From NCBI GenBank assembly GCA_900554495.1, contig USHR01000092.1, positions 1 to 7,532 of the forward strand: 7,532 nucleotides of DNA, read 5' to 3'. The notes beneath the pieces are model-generated. The model was not told the DNA's origin and ran no database searches. It saw only the letters and a program-made list of their open reading frames with translations. The stretch comes from an uncultured Collinsella sp. Lineage in GTDB: Bacteria > Actinomycetota > Coriobacteriia > Coriobacteriales > Coriobacteriaceae. A program made the translations under genes and the position numbers. Shown piece by piece: positions 1 through 6,240 of this stretch (its first letter is position 1; each line of letters starts with the position of its first letter).

Positions 1-1067
1 GCGAGTTCGTACACGTATTGTCTGCATATAAGCTCAAAGACCGTACCCATGTAATCCGATACGTGCGGCTCAATGCGCCTATACGCCATCTCGGCCATAT
101 CGTTTTGAATCAGCCCAATGTTCTGCGGCACAAACTTGTACCAGAACCTAAACATCTGGTCGCTCAGCAGATACACGGCTCGCTTATTGCTCGTCTCGTT
201 TAGGGGCAGCTCGCGCTCGACAATCCCAAGCGACGCCAGCTTATCCACATAGCTCTTTACGTTGCTCGCAGGGATTCCCATAGAGCTCGCAATCTCTGAG
301 ATCTTCGAGCGCCCCTGGGCAATTGCTTGCACGATCGCATCATATTGCTCGGGATTGCGGCACTCTTGCAATAGCAGGTTACTCGGCTCCTCAAAGAGAT
401 GGCCCGTAGGAGTAAGAAAAAGACGTTTGATGTTGTCCTCGAGCGATACGGTAGGATCGACTTTCTCGATATATGCAGGAATGCCGCCCGTCATGCCATA
501 GCAAACTGCAGCATCTTCGCGACTCATGCTCTGCCACAGGCCGAGGGTCGTCGTAAAATCGAGCGGCATGATCTTAAACTGGGCCGTACGCCTACCGTAT
601 AGTGGGCTCTCGTAGCCCAACACCTGTTCCTCCATAAACGAAAGCGACGACCCGCACAGGATAAGCATGAGCTTGGTCTCTTTGTACAAGTGGTCGATCT
701 TGCCTTGCAGCAACGAGCTGATTTCGGGATTCGATTGGGCGAGATAGGGATACTCGTCAATCACGACAATCAAACGCTCCGTTCGAGCCATGGTGGCCAA
801 TGCATCGAACGCTTCGTCAAAACTACGAAACGACACGCCTGCAGCACCAACCGAGCCTGCAAGTATCGCCTGGCTAAAGCCGTGCAGGTTTGCCTCCGCA
901 TTGGTACGACGAGCTTGAAAGTAAATAGCCTTCTTGCCTTGGATGAACTCTGTGATAAGGCGCGTTTTACCCACACGACGGCGGCCGTAAATCACAGGCA
1001 TTTCAAAGGAGCCCGTGCCATACAGTCGATTGAGCTCGGACATTTCCGCTGTTCTTCCGATAAACAT
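1..1067 (-). CDS. DUF234-family AAA ATPase (COG1672-like), C-terminus off the window
   Basis: The frame stays open from an ATG at 1067-1065 to the left edge, giving 355 residues without a stop. Visible motifs are a Walker A P-loop (GRRRVGKT, residues 28-35), a Walker B strand (LIVVIDEY, 99-106), a sensor-like LILCGSS, and the family's GMTGGIPAY stretch. A winged-helix-like segment follows (about residues 245-290, SKISEIASSMGIPASNVKSY), then a DUF234-like RFWYKFVPQN. The order P-loop ATPase, winged helix, DUF234 is typical of the archaeal-type ATPase family, whose biological role is poorly known and which is common in accessory regions. The start is supported by AAGGAAGG eight bases upstream. 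About the last 100 residues, where the nuclease-like DUF234 fold would finish, are missing here. It is divergent from the gene at 1844 and has its own operator-like inverted repeat. Family assignment is firm; function, whether defence, regulation or other, is not known. Confidence 0.9.
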   Translation of the reverse strand, partial: MFIGRTAEMSELNRLYGTGSFEMPVIYGRRRVGKTRLITEFIQGKKAIYFQARRTNAEANLHGFSQAILAGSVGAAGVSFRSFDEAFDALATMARTERLIVVIDEYPYLAQSNPEISSLLQGKIDHLYKETKLMLILCGSSLSFMEEQVLGYESPLYGRRTAQFKIMPLDFTTTLGLWQSMSREDAAVCYGMTGGIPAYIEKVDPTVSLEDNIKRLFLTPTGHLFEEPSNLLLQECRNPEQYDAIVQAIAQGRSKISEIASSMGIPASNVKSYVDKLASLGIVERELPLNETSNKRAVYLLSDQMFRFWYKFVPQNIGLIQNDMAEMAYRRIEPHVSDYMGTVFELICRQYVYEL

Positions 1068-1084
1068 AGGGCCATCCTTCCTTC

Positions 1085-1136
1085 ACGTTATAGCTAGCCA
1101 TATTATACCTTCCTATAATATAGCTAGCTATAACGT
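1085..1136. repeat. Large inverted repeat, probable operator of the ATPase gene
   Basis: Two 23-base arms (1085-1107 and 1114-1136) match at 22 of 23 positions around a 6-base centre (CCTTCC). Each arm contains its own palindrome: TATAGCTAGCTATA is perfect at 1119-1132 and carries one change at 1089-1102. The two palindromes are centred 30 bp apart, close to three helical turns. The element lies 18 bp upstream of the ATPase start and overlaps its likely promoter, so an autoregulatory operator is the best guess; the ATPase's winged-helix segment is one candidate binder. It could instead act as a hairpin in the leader RNA or be a remnant of a small palindromic element. Confidence 0.8.
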
Positions 1137-1146
1137 AATTCGACAA
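1117..1146 (-). promoter_or_regulatory. Candidate promoter for the ATPase gene
   Basis: On the minus strand, TTGTCG (1146-1141) and TATATT (1122-1117) are separated by 18 bp and precede the ATPase start by about 50 bases. The -10 hexamer lies in the right arm of the inverted repeat, so a protein bound there would block transcription. Another TATAAT occurs at the inner end of the left arm, but its -35 spacing is poor. This is a prediction from hexamer similarity only. Confidence 0.4.
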
Positions 1147-1192
1147 GCGGCGCACGAAAAGGGGCGATACACCGCCGCACGTGGACCGTTCC

Positions 1193-1547
1193 GGAAAATG
1201 TATCCCGTTCTGGAGCCAAAAACTGGGCCGTAGTTTCCGCCAAACATGCCATCCGGAAAGCGTGTCCCGTTCTGAGCCTGAATTCTGGGATGCACTTTCC
1301 GCTGAAGCTTCTACCGGAAAATGCATCCCATTCCGAGCGCTCATTCCGGGACACAGCTTCCGCATGCGGCCCCGTTGGGAAAGTTCATCCCGCTCTGAGG
1401 GCTCGTTCCGAGATGCAATTTCCGCTTGAGGCCCGATCCGGAAACGGTATCCCACTCTGGGGCCGAAATCTGGGACACAGTTTCCGCTTGAGGGCTGTTC
1501 CGGAAAGCGCGTCCCGTTCCGAGCGGCAATTCCGGGTCACGGTTTCC
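1193..1547. repeat. Array 1: six 46-bp dyad units at 62-bp period
   Basis: Six units begin at 1193, 1255, 1316, 1378, 1440 and 1502, each exactly 46 bp. Every unit is a 14-bp arm close to GGAAANYRYRTCCC, an 18-bp centre, and the same arm inverted (GGGAYRYRNTTTCC). Units are separated by 16 bp, or 15 bp once (1301-1315). Paired arms within these units match at roughly 8 to 12 of 14 positions, so they are imperfect hairpins. The centres and spacers are only loosely conserved, with shared pieces such as TTGAGG and GATCC. The array lies in the divergent gap between the ATPase and the AbiEi/DUF559-like gene. It is not CRISPR: the repeats are degenerate and the spacers too short. The open frames across it arise from a GC-rich repeat lacking stop codons; I see no gene in it. 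Confidence 0.93.
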
Positions 1548-1740
1548 TCAGGTACAAGACGACGATCCTCCGCCCTTATCACATGCCTTCAAATATGCGA
1601 TCCAGAAACACAAAACAGCAGATAGAATGCTCTTTTTCAAAAAGTACACGTCCCGAAACTTACCAAGACTTCATATCCAGCTACCGTTCACGGTCGCCGA
1701 TTACCGCCCACCGATTCAAACAAGAAATATGTCGCCAAAA
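1548..1740. other. Intergenic stretch with no recognisable gene
   Basis: This part is noticeably richer in A and T than its surroundings. The only open frame of any length (60 codons from 1583) has no ribosome-binding site and no recognisable similarity, and it ends inside the hairpin and direct-repeat region that follows. A trivial CTTTTTCAAAAAG hairpin is present. I found no convincing -35/-10 pair, although the promoter of the gene at 1844 should lie between here and 1827. Confidence 0.5.
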
Positions 1741-1757
1741 GCAGGTCATCTACCTGC
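1741..1757. repeat. Short perfect hairpin upstream of the AbiEi/DUF559-like gene
   Basis: GCAGGT and ACCTGC form a perfect 6-bp stem around CATCT. It lies about 90 bp upstream of the gene at 1844 and just before the tandem direct repeat. No T-run follows directly, so it is a poor terminator. An operator site or a chance hairpin are both possible. Confidence 0.45.
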
Positions 1758-1766
1758 ATGGTTAGA

Positions 1767-1788
1767 TTTTGGTCAGCTTTTGGTCAGC
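1767..1788. repeat. Tandem 11-bp direct repeat (TTTTGGTCAGC twice)
   Basis: Two identical 11-bp copies sit head to tail at 1767-1777 and 1778-1788, and a CAGCTGA sequence recurs shortly after. The spacing is close to one helical turn, as expected if two protein monomers bind side by side upstream of the gene at 1844. Repeats of this kind also occur as arm-type sites of tyrosine recombinases, but no integrase is present in the window. Confidence 0.6.
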
Positions 1789-1843
1789 TGAGCGGCAAGT
1801 TCCAGCTGATACGTTTTTGCTACCCAAAAGGAGGCGGTAGCTC

Positions 1844-2842
1844 ATGACCCATTGTAATGACCAGCTCATCGACCAACTGCTCACTCAAGCCGAACAAGAG
1901 GGGCGCTGTCTGATTCCCCCGAGCGCGGCGATCCGAAAAGCGCTCCTTCGGCGCATCGGCGACATGGTCGTCTCCCCCATGCCGGGATTGTTCGCGCGCA
2001 AAATACGCTGGGATGAGCTCAACCGGGCGCAGCGTCATTGCGAGATTATTCGCGCCCTTGCGATCATCCACCCCGATTGGACGTTCTGCGCGTTTTCGGC
2101 TGCCTGCCTGCTGGGGCTCGAGGTCTCGTGGCGACACCTGAATGTCGTGCATGCCTGCAGCTCGACAAAGCCGTCGGCTCGTCCGGGCGCACATAATCAG
2201 CGACACCAGATTGAGCCGGCCGGAGCAATACGCAGAGCCGGCATATCGGTAACGCCGCCCATCCAAACGGCCACAGATTGCCTGCTGCAAACTGGTTTTG
2301 CCGACGGCATGCCCATTGCCGATTCGGCGATCTCAAAGCTCGGCCTTGCGCCGGAACAGCTGATGGAGGCCGTTGAGCAACGAGCGACTGCCCGCAATGG
2401 TCGCACGATTCGCACCGCCCTCACGACACTTCGATATGCCGACGCCCGCGCCGAGAGCGGCGGGGAATCGGTCACCCGAGCCGTCATGATCGAGACGGGC
2501 TTTGCGCCCGACTGGCTTCAATACGAGCTGACGGACCCCTTCGATTCGGCCAAGCCCATACGAACGGACTTTGCCTGGGAGCGCCAGGCGCGGGAACTCA
2601 CGCTGGGCGAGCTCGACGGGCTCATCAAATATACCGCCCAGACCATGCTGGCCGGACGCACCACCGCCGAGGCGCTCGTTGCCGAACGACAGCGCGAGGC
2701 GCACCTATCGCTCTACGGTCACCCTCTGCTGCGCTTTACCATGAACGAGGTCCGCTCGGCAGGAGTGCTCGCCAAAAAGCTGCAGACGGCAGGCATCCGG
2801 CAGACCGCGCTGCCGACATGGCTCAACGATATTGAGCTGTAG
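1844..2842 (+). CDS. AbiEi-like N-terminal region fused to DUF559/PD-(D/E)XK-like C-terminal region
   Basis: The 332-residue protein starts at an ATG with a strong AAGGAGG at 1828-1834, nine bases upstream. Residues 1-60 resemble the winged-helix region of AbiEi-type antitoxins, with RRIGDMVVSPMPGLFAR at 36-52. Residues 66-105 match the family's HPDWTFCAFSAACLLGLEV region. The C-terminal part contains ESGGESVTR (204-212) and then RTDFAW (240-245), GELDGLIKY (255-263) and ERQRE (281-285). This is the D, E and K layout of DUF559/Vsr-like nuclease folds in actinobacterial proteins annotated as type IV antitoxin AbiEi family. D242, E256 and K262 are the candidate active-site residues, so it may be a nuclease, or only a DNA-binding protein. 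No AbiEii nucleotidyltransferase toxin adjoins it, unlike classical AbiE. Repeat arrays lie on both sides. Family assignment is from motif recognition; the function is unknown. Confidence 0.8.
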   Translation: MTHCNDQLIDQLLTQAEQEGRCLIPPSAAIRKALLRRIGDMVVSPMPGLFARKIRWDELNRAQRHCEIIRALAIIHPDWTFCAFSAACLLGLEVSWRHLNVVHACSSTKPSARPGAHNQRHQIEPAGAIRRAGISVTPPIQTATDCLLQTGFADGMPIADSAISKLGLAPEQLMEAVEQRATARNGRTIRTALTTLRYADARAESGGESVTRAVMIETGFAPDWLQYELTDPFDSAKPIRTDFAWERQARELTLGELDGLIKYTAQTMLAGRTTAEALVAERQREAHLSLYGHPLLRFTMNEVRSAGVLAKKLQTAGIRQTALPTWLNDIEL

Positions 2843-2846
2843 GGGC

Positions 2847-3325
2847 TGCTAAGTTTATGCCCGCCTGTCCACCAAACTGGGACACACTTTCCGGTTGGCA
2901 GCACCCGCGGAAACCGTGTCCCAGATTGAGCGCTCAAAACGGGATGCGCTTTCCAGATGGTATGCCTAGCGGAAAGCGTGTCCCGGAATCAGGCCTCGGA
3001 ACGGGTCGTGCTTTCCGGTTGAGTCCTTCAGCGGAAACCGCATCCCGGAATAAACGCTCAAACTGGGATGCACTTTCCAAACGGCCGGCCAGCGGAAAAC
3101 GCATCCCATTCTGGGGCATGATTCCGGGACACAGCTTCCGGTTGAGGGCCGATCCGGAAAGCGCATCCCACTCCGGGACTGGATTCCGGGACGTAGTTTC
3201 CGCCGAGGGCCCAAAAAGGAAAGCACATCCCGTTCTGAGTGCCAATTCTGGGATGTAATTTCCGCCGAGGGCTCCAAAGGGAAAGCACGTCCCATTCTGG
3301 AGCCGAAATCTGGGACGCAGCTTCC
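2847..3325. repeat. Array 2: seven 46-bp dyad units at 62-bp period, plus one decayed unit
   Basis: Intact units begin at 2909, 2971, 3033, 3094, 3156, 3218 and 3280, each 46 bp with the same 14-18-14 plan as array 1. The spacers are 16 bp, or 15 bp once (3079-3093). One period upstream, at 2847-2892, a right arm (2879-2892) is intact while the left arm is unrecognisable, so the array began in register there. The unit at 2909 has a perfect central palindrome, TTGAGCGCTCAA. Some spacers are themselves dyads, for example GGCCGGCC. The array fills the gap between the convergent AbiEi/DUF559-like gene and the xanthine dehydrogenase operon. It starts five bases after the former's stop codon. The hairpins lack T-runs, so they are not ordinary terminators. 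No coding sequence is supported within it. Confidence 0.93.
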
Positions 3326-3342
3326 GCATGCGGAGGCGCTCC

Positions 3343-3378
3343 AAACAAAAGGCCCCGGCTCGCGATGGAGCTGGGGCC
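3343..3378 (-). terminator. Intrinsic terminator of the xanthine dehydrogenase operon
   Basis: Read on the minus strand, GGCCCCAGCT and AGCCGGGGCC (3378-3369 and 3360-3351) form a 10-bp stem with one mismatch around an 8-base loop, followed by TTTTGTTT. It lies about 70 bases after the hydroxylase stop codon. The opposite strand has no T-run, so the signal is directional and does not terminate the convergent gene. Confidence 0.8.
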
Positions 3379-3447
3379 AAAGGCGCAGCATATGCAGTTG
3401 ATGTTGAGCGCGAACAGCTCGTCAGCAATGGCCGTCCGCGCCCTACC

Positions 3448-6225
3448 CTACCCGCGGTTGCGGGCGCGGCTGTAGGGCGTATCCACCATGGGCAGATCCG
3501 GACGCAGCTTGCCGTCAAATGCGCGATAGGCGTTCTGTACGGCGGGCGCCGTGGGAATCGTTGCGATCTCGCCGATGCCCTTGCCGCCGTATGCCACGGG
3601 CAGCAGCTCATCCTTCTCCACGTAGATGGCGTGGATATCCGGAATCTCGGGCGCACGGAACAGTCCGAGCGTGCCGTACCTTGCCTGGGGCACGCAGTCC
3701 TTGAGCGGCCAATCCTCGGTAAGCGCATAGCCCATACCCATGAGCACGCCGCCTTCGATCTGACCCTGGATGGAGATGGGATTGACCACCTTGCCGGAAT
3801 CGTGCGCGGCATAGACCTCGCTCACGCGACCGTCATCATCCAGAATGACCACATGCGTGGCAAAGCCGTAGCAGATGTGGCTCTTGGGGTTGGGAACGTC
3901 GGCGCCCAGCTTGTCGGTCGGCTCCAGGTACACGTACCCAAACTCGCAGCCCTCGAGCGCCTTGATGGCGGCAGCGGGATCTTGAGGATGCATACCCTGG
4001 CCGGCGACGAGTTCCTGTGTGTGCAGCTGATAGGCGCGACCGTCGTCGTACTCGATCTTGATGCCATCACCATGGGCGCTCACAGGAGCATCGGGTGCAT
4101 GCTTGCCGGCCTCGATGTCAAGCATGGCATCGCGCAGCAGGAAGGCGGCACCGCGCACGGCCTCGCCGGTCACGACCGTCTGACGCGAGCCAGACGTGGT
4201 GCCGGAGTCGGGAGCGTTCTCGGTAGAGCACTCGCCATTGGCGATGCAGCGAAGCGGCAGGCCGCATGCCTCGGCAACGTCCTGCAAAAAGACCGTGTTG
4301 CAGCCCTGGCCGATGTCGGACGTGGCAGCATAGACCACGGCCACGCCGTTCTCGACGCGAATCTTGCAGCGGCCGGCATCGGGCAGGCCCACGCCCACGC
4401 CGGCGTTCTTCATGGCGCAGGCGATACCGGCGTGTCCGGGATGCGCATAGTAGGCATCCTTGACCTCGAGCAGCGCCTCCTTCAGCGCCGTGGAGCAGTC
4501 GGCAATCTGCCCGTTGGGCAGAACCTCGCCCGGCTCGATGGCGTTACGGTAGCGAATCTCCCACGGATCCAGGCCGACCTTCTCGGCCAGCAGGTCGATC
4601 AGGCTCTCGAGCGCAAACTCGGACTGGCAAACGCCAAAGCCGCGGTACGCGCCGGCGGGCGGGTTGTTGGTGTAGTAGCCAAAGCCGCGAATGTCGGTAT
4701 TCTGGTACTTGTAGGGGCCGACGGCATGCGTACAGGCGCGCTCGAGCACCGGGCCGCACAGCGACGCGTAGGCGCCGGTATCAAAGTTGATCTCGCAATC
4801 CAGGCCGGTAAAGTTGCCCTCGGCGTCGCAGCCCAGTGTAAAGGTGCCGTCCATGGCGTGGCGCTTGGGATGGAACGCGAGCGACTCGGCACGCGCGAGC
4901 TTGCACTTCACGGGACGCTGGAACTTATATGCGGCGAGCGCGGCCAGGTGCTGGATGGACACGTCCTCCTTGCCGCCAAAGCCGCCGCCCACGAGCATGG
5001 TCTCGACGACCACGCGCTCGGGCTCGCTATCCCAGCCAAACATGTGGGCGCACTCTTTACGCGTGTCGTAGGCGCCCTGGTCGGTCGACTGCACCTTGAC
5101 GCCGTTCTTGTACGGGAAGGCGACGGCGCACTCGGGCTCCAAGAAAGCATGCTCGGTAAAGGGCGTAGTAAAGCGCTGCGTCACGGTGAACGCGCTCTCC
5201 GCCAGCGCCTTGGCGGCGTCGCCACGCGTCACGTGACGGCTCTGGCATACGTTGTCCTTGAGCTCCACCGTGTTGCCAAAGGCAAAGAAGCTGTCGTGCA
5301 GGCGCGGAGCGTCGGCAGCCCTGGCCTCGGCGATGTTACGCACGGGTTCCAGAGGCTCGTAATCAACCTTGACGAGCTTCTTGGCCTTCTCGAGCGTCGC
5401 CTCGTCCTCGGCAACCACCAGCACGATGGCATCGCCCACGCAGCGGGTGATATCGCCCTGGGCGATCATGACGTCCCAGTCCTGGATAAGGTGGCCGACC
5501 TGGTTGACCGGCACGTCCTCGGCGCGCAGAATGCCCACCACGCCGGGCAGGGCCTCGGCCTTGGAGGTATCGATGGAGAGCACGCGGGCACGCGGGTACT
5601 TCGAGCGCACGGCGCTGGCATAGGTCAGGCCCGGCTGGTCGAGCTCGTCGATGTCGTCGGGGTACTTGCCCTCGCCGAGCACCTTCTTGCGCACGTCGAT
5701 ACGGAAGGCGCGCTTGCCCACGCCGTAGTCGTCGCCGCGCTCCAGATCCTCGTCGATCTGCTTTTCGCCACGGAGCACCGCAGCTGCCAGCGAGATGCCC
5801 TCGATAATCTTCTTGTAGCCGGTGCAACGGCAGACGTTGCCGCGAATGGCGTACTTGATCTGTTCCTCGGTGGGCTCGGGGTCCTCGGCGATGAGTGCCG
5901 CACCCGCCATGACCATGCCGGGGATGCAAAAGCCGCACTGCACGGCGCCCACGGCGCCAAAGGCGTACACAAAGGCCTCGCGCACGTCCTCGGGCAGGCC
6001 CTCGACGGTCACGATGTTGCGGCCGGCGGCAAGCGCGGTGGTCAGCACGCAGGCCTTGACGGCCGCACCGTCCACGTGAATGGTGCAGGTACCGCAGGCG
6101 CCCTCGGAGCAGCCGTCCTTGGCGGAGTGAATGTGCAGGTCGTCGCGCAGGTAGCGCAGCAGCGGTTTGTTTTGGGTCGTCGTGCGCTCAACGCCGTTAA
6201 CGGTAAAAGTGAATTCCTGTGCCAT
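3448..6225 (-). CDS. Selenium-dependent xanthine dehydrogenase-type molybdenum hydroxylase, fused [2Fe-2S] and Mo subunits
   Basis: The 925-residue cytoplasmic enzyme belongs to the xanthine dehydrogenase/aldehyde oxidase family. A plant-type [2Fe-2S] site (C39, C44, C47, C59) is followed by the second cluster site (C97xxC100, C132xC134). The hammerhead-like domain (about 176-290) and molybdopterin domain come next, with Q383, GGGFGGKE (413-420), AYRGFG with R528, an IGQG loop, and KGIGE with E886 near the end. By motif position, E420, R528 and E886 correspond to the bovine xanthine oxidase residues Glu802, Arg880 and Glu1261, which favours a purine substrate. There is no FAD domain between the two halves, so electrons must leave through partner proteins. 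The direct fusion of the small and large subunits and the YgfK neighbour fit the selenium-dependent group, in which selenium is a labile Mo ligand rather than selenocysteine. The start follows AAGGGAA by five bases. Whether selenium is used cannot be read from this gene alone. Confidence 0.9.
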   Translation of the reverse strand: MAQEFTFTVNGVERTTTQNKPLLRYLRDDLHIHSAKDGCSEGACGTCTIHVDGAAVKACVLTTALAAGRNIVTVEGLPEDVREAFVYAFGAVGAVQCGFCIPGMVMAGAALIAEDPEPTEEQIKYAIRGNVCRCTGYKKIIEGISLAAAVLRGEKQIDEDLERGDDYGVGKRAFRIDVRKKVLGEGKYPDDIDELDQPGLTYASAVRSKYPRARVLSIDTSKAEALPGVVGILRAEDVPVNQVGHLIQDWDVMIAQGDITRCVGDAIVLVVAEDEATLEKAKKLVKVDYEPLEPVRNIAEARAADAPRLHDSFFAFGNTVELKDNVCQSRHVTRGDAAKALAESAFTVTQRFTTPFTEHAFLEPECAVAFPYKNGVKVQSTDQGAYDTRKECAHMFGWDSEPERVVVETMLVGGGFGGKEDVSIQHLAALAAYKFQRPVKCKLARAESLAFHPKRHAMDGTFTLGCDAEGNFTGLDCEINFDTGAYASLCGPVLERACTHAVGPYKYQNTDIRGFGYYTNNPPAGAYRGFGVCQSEFALESLIDLLAEKVGLDPWEIRYRNAIEPGEVLPNGQIADCSTALKEALLEVKDAYYAHPGHAGIACAMKNAGVGVGLPDAGRCKIRVENGVAVVYAATSDIGQGCNTVFLQDVAEACGLPLRCIANGECSTENAPDSGTTSGSRQTVVTGEAVRGAAFLLRDAMLDIEAGKHAPDAPVSAHGDGIKIEYDDGRAYQLHTQELVAGQGMHPQDPAAAIKALEGCEFGYVYLEPTDKLGADVPNPKSHICYGFATHVVILDDDGRVSEVYAAHDSGKVVNPISIQGQIEGGVLMGMGYALTEDWPLKDCVPQARYGTLGLFRAPEIPDIHAIYVEKDELLPVAYGGKGIGEIATIPTAPAVQNAYRAFDGKLRPDLPMVDTPYSRARNRG

Positions 6226-6240
6226 GGTGATTCCCTTCTA
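6226..6240 (-). promoter_or_regulatory. Ribosome-binding site of the hydroxylase gene, abutting the upstream stop codon
   Basis: The polyferredoxin stop codon TAG (6240-6238) runs directly into AAGGGAA (6237-6231), five bases before the hydroxylase ATG. Ribosomes finishing the polyferredoxin therefore stop on the next gene's initiation site, which suggests translational coupling. It also fixes the hydroxylase start. Confidence 0.75.

Noticed and set aside
1003..1455. A 150-codon minus frame with repeated peptide blocks, and similar frames in both strands of both arrays
   Set aside because: The 62-bp period is not divisible by three, so the peptide repeat changes frame. The openness comes from the absence of stop codons in the repeat, and no ribosome-binding site supports a long protein.
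1193..1547. CRISPR array
   Set aside because: The repeats are degenerate imperfect dyads, the spacers are 15-16 bp and share sequence, and no cas gene is present in the window.
1583..1765. A 60-codon plus-strand frame
   Set aside because: It has no ribosome-binding site and no recognisable motif, and it ends within the hairpin/direct-repeat region.
1844..2842. Complete AbiE toxin-antitoxin pair
   Set aside because: Only an AbiEi-like domain is seen; no nucleotidyltransferase toxin follows, and the C-terminal region looks nuclease-like.
2934..3812. A 292-codon minus frame crossing from the hydroxylase gene into array 2
   Set aside because: It overlaps the real hydroxylase frame out of phase and passes through the operon terminator and the array.
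3448..6225. A selenocysteine codon in the hydroxylase
   Set aside because: The frame has no internal TGA; in this family selenium is thought to be a labile Mo ligand instead.
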